DNA of 56,953 bases from Beroe ovata. Its lineage: Eukaryota > Ctenophora > Nuda > Beroida > Beroidae. The stretch covers positions 23,292 through 80,244 of the forward strand of contig CAMPET010000064.1 in the NCBI GenBank assembly GCA_946803715.1, read 5' to 3'. Numbering within the stretch: the first letter of the stretch is position 1; each line of letters starts with the position of its first letter. This document shows positions 26,311-38,006 of the stretch, piece after piece. The notes under the pieces are model-generated. The model saw only the letters and a list, made by a program, of their open reading frames with translations. It was not told where the DNA came from and did no database searches. Made by a program: the position numbers and the translations under genes.

Positions 26311-26624
26311 ATGCAGCGGTTATTCCGTATCGGTCTCGGAGCTGTGATACGGAGCAGTCTATTCATTGTGGTCCTGACAGTTGCCGTGATAGCACAAACC
26401 CCTGCGGAGAGTTTGCCTGATAGCGGACCATGGGACAACGTGAGTTGTATAGATATTTCCACAGCGAAGTGTTATTGATCGGAGAATGGAAACGTACCAT
26501 TATTGTGATTGTGATGGGTACATGTAATCGTAACAATTGTCTCCTCAGATACGATTGCCGGAGAATATTAGGGCGAGGAAGTATGCGTTATCTCTCGATA
26601 TCAACTGGGAAACATGGGAGTATN
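26311..26624 (+). other. Second copy of aminopeptidase exons 1-2, ending at an N
   Basis: Exon 1 (26311-26439) encodes 43 residues with a signal-anchor-like hydrophobic stretch, and exon 2 (26549-26623) encodes '[18 protein letters not shown]...' up to the single N at 26624. Both are nearly identical to 27421-27549 and 27659-27748, with a few substitutions and a GTGAGT instead of GTTAGT donor. Immediately after the N the sequence returns to a segment found just before this copy (26268). The simplest reading is that two allelic contigs were placed in tandem; a true partial duplication is less likely. Confidence 0.75.
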
Positions 26625-27420
26625 ATGGATCAGCGATTCAAATTAACTTAATTTTTCACCGAGCCAAAACAATTTCTCACCTCCACCTTTCGACTTTCCC
26701 AAAACAAAAGATTTTAATTATTTCCGGGAAACGAAGAATGGTACTGTACCCGGATAATCATCCCTGCATGGTGCCAGATTATAACAGACTGTGGAACACC
26801 GAGATAAGATGGTTCGTACCAGTGTTCCATTGTTTTGTCAATGTGTAATGTTGCACAAGAGTACTAATCAATGACGTTAACAGTGGTTTCACGTTTCTAA
26901 TTAAATGAACGGAGGAAGTCACGGGGAGACAGATCGAGTTGAGCTCATTTCGATTTCATTGATAAATGATTGCTTTTAAAATGATTCATTCATCATTATT
27001 AACATCGTAGGACGTAGCCGATTTACTGTTTATACCTAGTAACGTCCATTCATTTTGTAAGCTCAATTGATAGGGAAGACGCACGTTTTCATGTATCACT
27101 TTGGCCTTTTCACGCATCAAGAACGTTGCTTTGTAAACATATGTGTTGTCGTAACCAATGGGTAGTCCGTCACCGAATTGACGGACTTTCTAGTAAAAAG
27201 TAAACTGATATGCGGAAATTAAACTTTCGTATTCAGTATTTAATTTCACCTACTCCTGAGTCCTGTTTGATATTTAGTTTCACATTCCCCTGCTTTAATT
27301 TTTCTTCTTTCTTGTCTAGCTGTTTAGTTTTCCAAAGAAACACTGTAGTTATAGATGTACTTATAGATGTATCTCCCAATTAACAAGTGTGATAGATGAC
27401 AATGCATATTCCCGTTCAGA

Positions 27421-30400
27421 ATGCAGCGGTTATTCCGTATCGGTCTCGGAGCTGTGATACGGAGCGGTCTATTCATTGTGGTCCTGGCAGTTGCCGTGAT
27501 ACCACAAACCACTGCGGAGAGTTTGCCTGATAGCGGACCATGGGACAACGTTAGTTGTATAGATATTTCCACAGCAAAGTGTTATTGATCGGAGAATGGA
27601 AACGTACCATTATTGTGATTGTGATGGGTACATGTAATCATGATAATTGTCTCCTCAGATACGACTGCCGGAGAATATTAGGGCGAGGAAGTATGCGTTA
27701 TCTCTCGATATCAACTGGGAAACATGGGAGTATACCGGATCCCAAGAGGTGATCATTGAAATTTAAAATCAGGGCGCTGGCAAGCGCCCGCAGCCACGGA
27801 AAGAAAATGGGCGTGGTCCCGGCCCGTAGGGCCGGGAGCACTGCCCGAGGCCCGAAGGGCCGAGGGCAGTGCTGGCTTGAAGTGATATGAACTCCCAAAG
27901 CAGTGGTGAAGTCATTCAGCGTGTTTTCAAAAACGCGCTTGCCAGCCCTAATATATAAAAATATACCAAATCGCCAAAATCGCGATTTTCANNNNNNNNN
28001 NNNNNNNNNNNNNNNNNNNNNNNNNNNNNNNNNNNNNNNNNNNNNNNNNNNNNNNNNNNNNNNNNNNNNNNNNNNNNNNNNGCCATTGGCTCTATCATAA
28101 AAAACAGGCTGATACACGCCTTACATCATCAATTTGAGCTTGCCACTTGTGAAACTTCCAGAAGGCAAGGTTCCTATATTCGAGGTGAGTTCTTGCGACG
28201 AAATGGCACCGCCACCGACGGGCGAGGAACTAAGTTCCTATCACATTATTTCTTTATTTTAGGAGAGGTACAAAGTGGCTGCGAAACCCAAACAATTTCA
28301 ATTGTTTTTGGCTATAATCTTTTTATACAGATATTCTTTTCCCTGTCCAGTGTCCGTGTGCACATATAATTATTATCAAGTTTCTGGACAAATTCTCTCA
28401 TATAGTGCTCATACCAGCCTTACGAGAATGTATTGTAGCAAATTAACAGCGTAATCTGCTAACTCATGCTTGAGCTAAACTCATCCAGGTGACAATGGAA
28501 GTTGTTGGGGATGAGGCTGTCAACTACTTCCTTATCCATACAAAGGATCTGGAGATCGACAGGACCAAGACGACACTTACAAATAGTGCAGATGGTAGTG
28601 ATCTGGCGATCAAGCGTTCCTTCATGTGAGTCTTGTTGTTTGGTGAACGTTAATGGAGTCTACTACCTGATGTATAACTGCTTAAAGTATTTTCCATCGT
28701 CTCTCATATCAGGGATTATGAAGCGGATGCAACGGTAAAACATGATTTCTATGTGGTAGAAAGCGAGGATCAGCTCAACCCGGGCACGTATAAGATGAAA
28801 ATATTCTTCAACGGATCGGTGAGCAATCACTGTTATATCACCAATTTCGGGTTAACAACGCCGATTACTGCGTGTTTTTCTGTATTCTTTATTTCTATAC
28901 TGGGATTCTATTAAAGTTTTAACGGTATGAGCAACCAACGTAACGAATTAATCAAAATTTGGTTTCAATTAGGGATGAATTTTGTGGAGTTATTGCGCTC
29001 CCATTATTCTCTGCGGAGATGACATATCGTCCTTGTTGGTTCTGTAGAGTTTCGGCATCAGCAACTGAATGTTTCCTCCGCTTACCACTGCCTTTGATAT
29101 ACTTTTCCACAATACAGATAGGATTCTTGATTGAGTTGAGGGTAAGGACAATGATTAATAATACTGGATGCAGAATACTAGTGAGATGTGTCGAAGAAGC
29201 CCACCAAGTTGAGAAAGCATGACGCATGTCAGGAGGACGGGGGCCCATGTGAAGATATCAGTGAGAATGATGATTGATACCTTCCTTTGTATCCTCTCTT
29301 CCCACTTGTATACCTTACTCTTCTAAGCTGTAGCTTGGACTAGACTCTTACCGGCTGCATTGAACAGTATGGCATAGCATAGAGTGATGGTTATAAAGTT
29401 ACAATGCAGGTGAAATTCTTTGATATCACAAAGATGGAGTGTGGAAATCGCCATCTCGTGCGAAGTAATTGAGCAAGCAGAGGCTGTTACTCTCATAGAA
29501 CCCAATTCCTGATCCCCTTGTTTCTCCATTGGTGATCATACCATTGACCAGATTATCCACCATTTTCCAAGTGCAGCCAGCCACTTTGGATCCGCCACTT
29601 GTGACTTTGTATTGGTCAGTCGTATCCATGGTTCGCTTGACTCTGTTCGCTGTCACATCGTGTTCCTCATCCATCATGATGATCTGGCAAGCAAAATGAT
29701 TTCACGATGGCCAGCCAAACAACTCGAACTCGGTTCATCTTGAATCTCGTAGTCTTTGGGTAGAATCAAAACTTACATCACAAATAGCCGCAGTTATTCA
29801 CAGTGGCGCTCGACAACGGCTGTTAGTGTTACAACTCACTGTAGAGCGAGAAACATATTCTCATTGTGATGTGAATTAATGTGAATACAGTGGATCCCTA
29901 TTTTTAGATTGTTCCCCTATTTGTGTGTAATTGAATTCCGAATATTTCTCAGATCCAAACAGGGCGGCTGACGGGCATATACAGGAGTTCATACATACGA
30001 CAACTCCCAGATAGCCAACCCAACAATGTGACAGTGTGAGTGCGATACACGCTATCCTGAGCTCAAACAACGCAACTTTCACCGTGCACATGACACAGTA
30101 CACAGTTCACACAGTACGCACATCAAATTAATGTTTTACAGGTACCAAATTGCAACAGATTTTGAACCAGTCGATGCCCGATCTGCGTTTCCTTGCTTTG
30201 ACGAGCCGGCTCAAAAAGCGACATGGCAAAATGATGTGAGTTTTCTCCACTTCCACACAGACACAGTACACACACACAGACACACACACAGACACACACG
30301 CACACGCACAGTGCACACACACACACACACACAGTCACACATACACACAATACAACTTATTTCTAGATAAAAGTGACGTTTCCTGCTGGGATAGATGTGG

Positions 30401-33400
30401 GCGAATATTCCATCGCCAGTAACATGCCCTTCAAGAATGGCACTGACCTCGTGGTGGATGGGCAGACACTCTCAGCTTCATTCGAGGTTGCAACATAATT
30501 GACACCTTTCACTAGACACCTGTCACTTAGCTATTTGACACCGATCCTGAACTTACTGAATTAGCATCTTGCTCACCAAGCATGTGGATTGATTGACACC
30601 ATCACCAGGAAAGTGTAGTGATGAGTACGTACCTGGTGTGTATTGCAATCACAGACTTCCCATCTAAAGAAGGAGTTTACACGAGGTCCGACGGATCAAC
30701 TGTAGCATTACGGATACTGACCCGACGGGAAGCGGACTTCCAGGACGCTGCAAATTATGCCCTCGAGGTTACGCCCAAGATACTTGAGAAATACGAGGAT
30801 TTCTATAAGGTGCTGTATCCCCTTCCAAAGCTGGATCAGATTGCTCTGCCTGATTTCAACTCGGGGGCTATGGAGAACTGGGGCCTGATCACCTACAGAG
30901 AGAGCTCTCTGCTGTACAATGCGGAAACTAGCGCACATACCGAGAAACAGAGGGTCTGTGCAGTTATAGCGCACGAGATTGCTCACCAGGTAGTTACAGT
31001 TCTCTATATCATTCATGATATGACTCATGTGAAGATAATTGGGTTTGATTAATGCAGAAGTCCCTGTTATTCTAACACAAGATACGTTGCTCTGTGGGAA
31101 TAGCAATCGTAACGTAGCACGTATTCTCGCAGTGGTTTGGCAACATTGTTACAATGGCATGGTGGAATGACCTATGGCTCAATGAGGGATTCGCATCCTT
31201 TGTCGAATACTACGGAATAGATGCAGCTGAACCATCGTGGAACATTGTGAGTATAATGGAGGGGATCCTTGTTAAAACTTCGATAGATATCATAGTTCAA
31301 ACTTACTCATACACTTACTCATACTCTACGGCATACACGACCATGCACGCATTTGACCAGCTCATCACATTCCAGCTCGACTTTTTCTACCCTGATGAGA
31401 TGACCGCGGCAATGAATTTCGACAGTGCGCCCAGCTCCCATCCCATCTCCGTGCAAGTGTCCTCCCCTGACGAACTCAGCGGACTCTTCGACACCATTTC
31501 ATACAGGAAGGTAATGGTGTGATCTTGGTTAATCAGCCGCACCATGATCATTCAGTACAGCATCCATCCCTTACATTACTACATAATCAATCGCAGGGCT
31601 CCTCTATAAACTGGATGATGCAGAAGTTCATAGGGGATGAAAAGTTCAAGGACGGTCTCGAGGAGTACATTGAGGCTCACCAGGGAGCAAATGCAGAGAT
31701 GGTGGACCTGTTCCGATCTCTCGACACGGTACAGACATATTGCTGCTGTGAGGGATTTGGTGATTAGCACGTGTCATGAGTGACGTGACATGATTGACAC
31801 TAGCACGTGTCATGAGTGATGTGACATGATTGACACTAGCACCTGTCATGAGTGACGTGACATGATTGACACTAGCGAGTGTCATGAGTGACGTGACATG
31901 ATTGACACGTGCCATGACTCCTATGTTCCCAGGCGGCGGATGACAGTATAAATGTGACCGAGATAATGCTAACTTGGACGATGCAAATGGGATTCCCCTA
32001 CGTGGACGTTACTCTCAACTCCGCCGTGACTCCTGGATCCACTACCATAACTCTCAAACAGAGCAGGTGATTGGGAGAGCTTCAGTCACGCAACATTCAG
32101 CAGTCATACAATATAGAGACAGAATTAAATTCAATTGTTGCATGGGCGCAAAGACGCATAGCTTCTTGCGCTCCTTTTTCCTTCTTCTGACTATTGAGAG
32201 GAGAGTTTTCCATATAACCTAGTATAGCCCGTTGCCGAAAAATTCCGAAAAGGGATGAACGGCGAGTATTTATCTTCGAGCAACAACAACAATTACAACA
32301 TTACAACAATTACAACGATAAGTGCTGTTGCATAGAGCGCGCTCCCCTCGAATTTTACCGTGTTCCAAATGTAACGGTATTATTCACACGCCGATAACAA
32401 TATATTGGTGTTGTTGTTGTTTAGATACACCATTCCAGGTTTTTNATGACTTGACATTGAGAATTAACGAGAGTTATTATTACTGTGGTTAAACTAGCAT
32501 TAACTAAAGTACAAAATACTACACAACTTACATCATAATCTCAAACAGAGACTGGATTCTGGGAGCTACCACTAGGAGCATTACTAACTGACCACAAGGT
32601 ATTACCATGGTGACACACTGTTACCATGGTGACACACTGTTACCATGGTAACACACTGTTACCATGGTAACACACTGTTACCATGGTAACTGCACACACA
32701 CACACACATACGTTATACACTATGTACCTGGGGGCCGTGGTAAGCCATGATGGCTAGCTCCATATAGAAGGGGAGAATTGAGAGCAAGTCCATCCACGGT
32801 AAGATCTGCCTGGAGATAGTACTTTATGAAGGAGCACACTCACAACATAGCGAACACAAATAGAAAGCGGACAGTCAAAACACACAGAGTATAAAGTGTG
32901 CAGAAGGAAATGAGAAACTTACTTGAGGAAAGTTTTCTTGCAATTTGCAGACCAGAACCTGGCTATGTAGTCCCCAGTGAAGAATGCCATGATGAACACA
33001 TTGATCCCAAACAGATAGAAATAGTACTTGTTCTCAGGGTTGATGAAGAAGTCTTTAACTTTTCCCTCCGTCTCCAATACTGTGTAAAATGAATACTGAT
33101 TGAACAATGTAGAATACTGTCAAAAGAGTTTAATAATGATGAGTAAATTGGGATTAATCCAAATAAAGAGGTATAAACACGTGGTTGATGAAGGAGTAAT
33201 TATGGTAATCCTCCCTTACCTAAGAAAACAATGGAAATGAGAATGAAGAAGCAGTCAATGATAGCGTAGAGTCCAGCGGGTTTAGATGACTCAGGTTTGT
33301 TGATGAGACTATCAACACGAGACTTCCAAATCCCAACTCGAGTATTCTCCCTGAGGTAAGAGTGGTGTCAGCGTGAAGTGGTGTTCAAAAGTGGTGTCAG

Positions 33401-36400
33401 AGGTAGCTGGATGGTGTGTGGCAAATTCTCGTCGGTCGCACAGAATATTCTCAATTTGCTGAATTCGCGCCAGATCGCGTCGCGCGCGAAAACAATTCTT
33501 CAAAACGAGTGCCCGATGCCTACGAAATTACTTTCTGGTTNGCGCGCGAGAAACTGAGGTCAGATAAAATCTGACAAGTCTATCATCGATCGACAATAAG
33601 TAATTTGTGGGTTAGGGTTTGGAATGGGTCAGGAAACCGAAAAACATAAGTCACGTGATAAAATTAGGGCGATGTTGTCAGATTTTATCTGACCTCAGTT
33701 TCTCGCGCGCGCGGCGCGCGCGCCTTCATCGAAGGCCGAAACGCCTGTTTCGGCCTTCGATGAAGGCGCGCTCGCGCGAGAAACAGGTCAGGTAACATCT
33801 GACAAGGGCGATGCAGATGGATTCAGTAAAAATAAAATCCGAGCCCCCTCTGCTCTGTAACTGGGCGCCCAATTTCTATTCTGTGATCGGTCGGAGACGC
33901 GCAGCGCGCGGAGTATTTGGTTCACGCAGCAAATAAGTAATCAGTAAAATCTGGATATTTACAGATTTTTTACTGAACTGAACATGAAATACTTCATGTA
34001 ACGACACGTTTTAAAAAGAAATATTCTTTTCAGACATTAATCAGCAAGACCTTTCTCCAACTTCATACTTGAACGCCAGCAAACGTTGTTGTGAGCAGCA
34101 TGATATAAATGAAACACACCAAGATGAGGGGTGTGCATCAATGCAATACCTATCTCATTTTTGGGATGTTGAAATAGTGGGAGCTTTTATTGAGGTTGCC
34201 CCCAGGCAGTCACCCCCTTTTACCAGCCATAGCATGGTCAAGTGCAGTGGCCAGTGACGGGTGACCACTGCACTGAAATAGTCTTAATCTTTACTCTGAA
34301 AGATTGATTGATTGATAACCCACGGTGGGGCTGGCAATGTGCCGAAATAAATTATTTACAATTATAATTATAAAAGCTACAAACACATAGAGATGCCTAT
34401 TCAGGCATGTGTTCTTGGTGAACAGTAGCCTGATTGCCACTGATAAATAAAGTCACACAAAAGTCAAAACACTTAGCACTCAAATCAAAAACCACAACAC
34501 TCAACAATCCTCATGATGGGATACGCGCTTTGCACGGGTACATTGAGTTAGTGAGTCCTTCCAGCGTGGGAAGAGTGCTGTTGGGTGGGTGTTGATGCGA
34601 AGGATGGGGCTTTCGCCCTCAGATTCGAAGATGACGAATTTGCCGATGATGAGAGGGAGGGAGTTGACTGCTCCTTCACTCGGCTGCAAACAGCCCCGTT
34701 CTTGATGTAGTGGTACATCCCGGGGTCGCTACTGATCTTCTCCTTGATCTCTGCCACAAGACTCTTCCTCTGCTCCCACTCTTCACGACTCCTGTCCGGA
34801 GACACATACACCCTCTTGAAACGGGATGACTCCCTCAGTACTTTCGCACTTTTCAATACTCTGGAGGCTGCTTCACTGCTGTGTAGTAGGAATTTGAGCA
34901 GACGCTCTACTCCTTCCCTGATCTCCCCCACACGGTAACAGTCGCTGACAGAGGGCTTTCCTGCCCCACAACTTGCCACCAGCAAATCTTCAACTTTTCT
35001 GCGCACTGATCCCACTGATTCATCGGGACCCTCTGTTAGCCCAAAAACCATCAATGAGCGCTTTCTGTCATCCTCCACTACAGCGGACTTCACTGCAGCT
35101 TTGATTACTTGAGTCGAAACTGCGCCTCCCTCACAACCTTGCTTCACCACATCACTGAAGCTCCGAATCTCTGCTTCCACAGTTTTCTGCACGGCCTCCA
35201 CCTGCTCAGTTTTACTCTTCAGGAGATCATCCTGGAGCTTCAGCTGTGTTTTCTGGTCCTCAATCTTTTCCTGTTTCAGTCCCTCGACACACACTGCTGC
35301 TGAGCGCAATATGCTCTTACTTCTCCCCAAAACCTTCACAGCAGACAAAACGAGATGAGACAGAGTCCCCTTATCCAGCTTCGTCACTGCCGTCTTGTTG
35401 ACACCGCTCCACTGAGCACAGAGTCCACGTCCTTTTCCACACTGTATAGGGTCTCCAATGAGAATTCCATGATGTAGTTCTTAAAATGTACACAGTAGTG
35501 TCGTACAGGTAAAAGGATGAGCTGAGTGCGAGTTGCGATTTACTGATAAGAGAGCTGCATTTCAACACGCACAAGAAAACTGATAAATAGCAATNAAATC
35601 AAGGGTGATTTGGGAGGGAAAAAAACAAAATCAACGAAGCCGTGTACATGAAAGTAGCCAGAGTTTTGGGACTTTCATTGAACTGCTTACACTGAATGCC
35701 CTAACAATTGGTCGCCTATCAGGAGTATGTGAAGAAGATGCTGAAACCCCGAGTGAATGAGTTGGGTTGGGATGCTGCCGACAATGAACCCATAACCACG
35801 CCCAAAATGAGAGACATGGCACTCCGTAACTACTGCTGGTAAACATGTGCCTTTTTAGCCGTGTCATTACGTGCCCTACCATGACAGGTCGCTTGCACTA
35901 TCATTTGACGTGTAGCTATCAGTTAACGTGTAGCTATCAGTTAACGTGTAGCTATCAGTTAACGTGTAGCTATCAGTTATAGTGTCGCTATCAGTTAACG
36001 TATCGCTATCATTTGACTGGTTGTTTAATTCATTCCTATCACCAGGGCCACGGATGATGCCTCGGACCCTGTAGTGTCCAAAGCTCTGGAAAAGTTCCGT
36101 GCATTTGTTGCGGATTCGGAAGGGCAGAAAAGTGGGATAAAGGATGTTTTTAACACTGTTCTAAGGACAGCTATTCAGTTCGACGATGCGGACAATACCA
36201 ACTGGCATGATATGTGGAAATTATTGCAGGTTTCATTCACTCCTATCTATGGATTATGTATTTCTATTACATTCCATATAATCTCGTATATGAGGCTTTG
36301 TGAATTGACTCTGAAACTGACTGTAATTTACCAGGATTCAAACTGGGAGGCAGACCAGAGGTCATACATAGCTGCGTTGTGTAAGACCAAGAATACTGAC

Positions 36401-37195
36401 CTTCTCAAGCAGTAAGTATTATCGCAGTTCCAAGTTTTAGTTCCAACCCTTATGAATATCCCACTCTCTCCCTCTATTGTGATATGAAAACCTGCTCGTG
36501 TGTACAGGATGATTGAGGACTCCTTTGAGGAAAGTACTGTGGGTGATTCGTGGCGGTACATTTACTACGTCAATTACTATGGCGTTGATAGGAACGAGCT
36601 GGCTTGGGAACTCCTACAGGAACATTGGGACAAATACGCATCTAGGTTTGTGTAAAATGAGCACTGTATGACATGTTTATCATAGGTATTCATATGATAA
36701 GGGATGATAACTATTAGGGGGAGTGATAAGGGATGATAAGGCACGTGTATTATCTGATTCACTATTTCTCAAGCAATCGTTATTATCCCATTCCAGGTAT
36801 AACGAAACCTCCTTTACAATGGGTTACTTGGTCTCTATACCTGAAGTATTCGACACGGAGGAAAAGTATAATGAGGTGAGAAAATTTCCCTCCATTTGAG
36901 GTAATAGCAGTACTAATAGTTGTATAAGTGATTTACGTTATGATTTACCTGAAAACCCACGTAGGTTAAGACATTCTTCGCCGAAAAAGATGGTTCCATT
37001 GGTTCGGGAAAGAAGACTGTTAAAGAAACCCTTGCTAGCATTCAATCTAATATAAAGTGGAAGAGAGAAAACGCCCAGGATGTGAAAGATTGGTTCAAGA
37101 GCAATGACGTTATACCCTTATCACTACATTATCCGCTGATTATATTCATCACTGTGGCTAATCTTTTCAATATCAGAGTGGCAAATATATTTTAA
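27421..37195 (+). CDS. M1-family aminopeptidase N-like ectoenzyme, middle exons missing
   Basis: Exons: 27421-27549, 27659-27748, 28489-28625, 28713-28818, 29953-30035, 30142-30235, 30367-30486, 30609-30989, 31133-31246, 31361-31510, 31597-31728, 31933-32066; then 35723-35838, 36046-36229, 36335-36411, 36508-36645, 36797-36875, 36965-37195. Exon 1 encodes a signal peptide or anchor. '[11 protein letters not shown]' and '[13 protein letters not shown]' mark domain 1; '[13 protein letters not shown]' is the exopeptidase motif; 'HEIAHQ|WFGN...[12 protein letters not shown]' is the HExxH-x18-E zinc site, split by an intron. The C-terminal half is the helical ERAP1_C-like domain and ends in a hydrophobic tail ([11 protein letters not shown]), possibly a GPI signal. 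About 150 residues expected between 32066 and 35723 (domain 3 and start of domain 4) cannot be found. Role: trimming N-terminal residues of peptides at the cell surface. Confidence 0.88.
27770..27949. mobile_element. Foldback element with CAGGG-type ends
   Basis: CAGGGCGCTGGCAAGCGC at 27770 is matched by GCGCTTGCCAGCCCT ending at 27949. Further GC-rich hairpins (GCACTGCCC...GGGCAGTGC) lie between. CAGGG ends are common in hAT-type MITEs. It lies in aminopeptidase intron 2, just after exon 2. No clear target duplication was seen. Confidence 0.7.
27992..28081. other. Assembly gap of 90 N
   Basis: Run of N inside the aminopeptidase intron between exons 2 and 3. A second exon-like piece just after it (28124-28181, ending in a GTGAGT donor) is not needed by the model. 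Confidence 1.
28960..29700 (-). pseudogene. Relaxin-receptor-like GPCR remnant, frameshifted
   Basis: Read on the minus strand, successive frames give pieces of a class A receptor: an extracellular loop 2 like that of LGR/RXFP receptors ('[18 protein letters not shown]', about 29540-29460), TM5 pieces ('[13 protein letters not shown]' then '[11 protein letters not shown]' in another frame), intracellular loop 3 plus TM6 ('[23 protein letters not shown]', 29312-29230) and, after a further frame change near 29190, TM7 ('[20 protein letters not shown]') and a C-terminal tail ending at 28952. At least two frame changes without splice sites make it a pseudogene or a region of indel errors. It lies inside the aminopeptidase intron 28819-29952, antisense to it. 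Confidence 0.6.
30255..30352. repeat. (CA)n microsatellite in aminopeptidase intron
   Basis: Interrupted CA/CACACAGA dinucleotide run between exons 6 and 7. Confidence 0.95.
31766..31910. repeat. 36-bp minisatellite, 4 copies
   Basis: Units TAGCACGTGTCATGAGTGAC + GTGACATGATTGACAC repeat four times with few changes, in the aminopeptidase intron before the exon at 31933. Confidence 0.9.
32599..32690. repeat. 19-bp tandem array of X-box-like palindromes
   Basis: Five units, 19 bp apart, each centred on a near-palindrome; the last three are exact GTTACCATGGTAAC, the second GTTACCATGGTGAC and the first ATTACCATGGTGAC. GTTACC-AT-GGTAAC fits the RFX X-box consensus GTNRCC(N0-3)RGYAAC. It lies next to the Kv-channel exon ending at 32728. 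Whether RFX binds is inference; it may be an ordinary minisatellite. Confidence 0.85.
32728..33350 (-). CDS. Voltage-gated K+ channel (Kv-type), exons covering S1-S3
   Basis: Three minus-strand exons with matching phases: 33350-33220, 33079-32923, 32809-32728. They encode a post-T1 segment and S1 ('[20 protein letters not shown]' then '[19 protein letters not shown]'), S2 ('[26 protein letters not shown]') and S3 ('[16 protein letters not shown]'), with the Kv hallmark acidic/aromatic pattern (PESSxxA..., LET after S1, [12 protein letters not shown]). T1, S4 and the pore are not in the window. All three exons fall within a 1.1-kb contig bounded by N at 32445 and 33541 and are antisense to the aminopeptidase gene, so this may be a misplaced contig rather than a nested gene. 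Confidence 0.72.
33542..33580. mobile_element. One end of a TTGTCAG-family MITE, cut by an N
   Basis: Begins directly after the N at 33541 with GCGCGCGAGAAACTGAGGTC and ends AAATCTGACAA. Only one arm is present, which suggests that the contig broke in the foldback. Confidence 0.8.
33675..33805. mobile_element. TTGTCAG-family MITE with 8-bp target duplication
   Basis: Ends TTGTCAGATTTTATCTGACC and GGTAACATCTGACAA bound a 131-bp element. The centre is itself a long palindrome (CGCGCGCCTTCATCGAAGG ... CCTTCGATGAAGGCGCGC). Both sides carry GGGCGATG, a perfect 8-bp target-site duplication. Confidence 0.92.
34548..35387 (-). mobile_element. Retrotransposon ORF1-like coding remnant
   Basis: A 279-codon open frame on the minus strand without a convincing ATG at its start (first codon GTG). 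It has a coiled-coil stretch (about residues 35-75, [20 protein letters not shown]...), then a compact region starting '[15 protein letters not shown]' with 'YRVGE', '[20 protein letters not shown]' and '[19 protein letters not shown]', the layout seen in ORF1 proteins of many invertebrate non-LTR retrotransposons, and a Ser-rich tail. An ATG at about 35470 opens a frame ([14 protein letters not shown]) that meets it only after a frame change near 35405, so the copy looks decayed. No reverse transcriptase is present. Confidence 0.55.
35908..36019. repeat. 18-bp minisatellite, about 6 copies
   Basis: ACGTGTAGCTATCAGTTA units repeat in the aminopeptidase intron before the exon at 36046; later copies are degenerate. 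Confidence 0.9.
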
Positions 37196-37212
37196 CCGGA
37201 AACTTTTTTAAT

Positions 37213-37218
37213 AATAAA
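37213..37218 (+). terminator. AATAAA poly(A) signal of the aminopeptidase gene
   Basis: AATAAA starts 18 nt after the aminopeptidase stop codon (37193-37195), an unusually short 3' UTR if used. Confidence 0.55.
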
Positions 37219-37811
37219 GTCTTCGTTATGCTCATTATTGATATTATACCTCAATGTACCTGTTAGTGTTAAAGTTATTCTATTTCTAAATACACTGATA
37301 ATTCCGTGGCCGCGGAAGTGGGAAGGGATAAACAAGTACAACTACAAGATAAGAATTAGAAATTAAAGCTTACAGTTACAAGATTTAAAGCTGATTTTAT
37401 ACTATACATTCAAGATATAATCCCTATTATATTTACTAGCAGGACCCGCGGCCTCCGGCCTCTGTTATTCTGATAGGGCTATCCTATTTTCAATACAATG
37501 CTAGTTCAATGATAGTTGGATCTGTTTAAGTGTTGATAGTAATCGAGTATTCCCGTCTCCAATCGTCCTTTGTGATGTCTAAATGCTGTTCATTCTCAAG
37601 TGATGTCAGACGTGTGGTGTTGTACATGCTCCCCGTTTTCGAGTGGTGTCAAGCATGCTTGATTGGGTACCGAGTGGTGTCAGATCTCGAGACCCGTACT
37701 ATATAAGGAAAACCGGACAGACATACATATATATATATATGAGGACGAATTATAAGTAGTAAGATAATTGGCTATGTCACTATTTCTGTGTGCTGTGTCA
37801 CGGCTAGTCGG

Positions 37812-37946
37812 ATGTTATCTGTCCAGTGTCCACTGTTTCTTGCGAATGCGTGCGGCTCGCGCGCCTTCATCGGAGACCGAAATACTGAAACAGGCCTGCA
37901 TTGAGGCACGCGCACGCAAGAGAAGCAGAGGTCAGATAACATGACA
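37812..37946. mobile_element. Degenerate GATGTTATCTG-family MITE
   Basis: Left end GGATGTTATCTGTCCAGTGT with a TGTTTCTTGCG arm; right end ...GCAGAGGTCAGATAACATGAC. The centre has the CGCGCGCCTTCATCG motif shared with the TTGTCAG family. The ends are diverged and no target duplication is clear. Confidence 0.65.
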
Positions 37947-38006
37947 GAGGCAATTATATCATTTATGTGTAGGATTCCTCCCTACTCAGACTCTGTCGGA
38001 TGTTAT

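Noticed and set aside
28124-28181. Exon-like piece ending [11 protein letters not shown] with a GTGAGT donor
   Set aside because: The aminopeptidase frame joins exon 2 (27748) directly to 28489 with good domain continuity, so this piece is not needed; it might be a relic.
30123-30350. Cys/Val-rich minus-strand frames (CVCVCV)
   Set aside because: Translation of a CA microsatellite in an aminopeptidase intron.
35900-36020. CRISPR-like regular repeats
   Set aside because: Head-to-tail 18-bp units with no spacers in a eukaryotic intron; a minisatellite.
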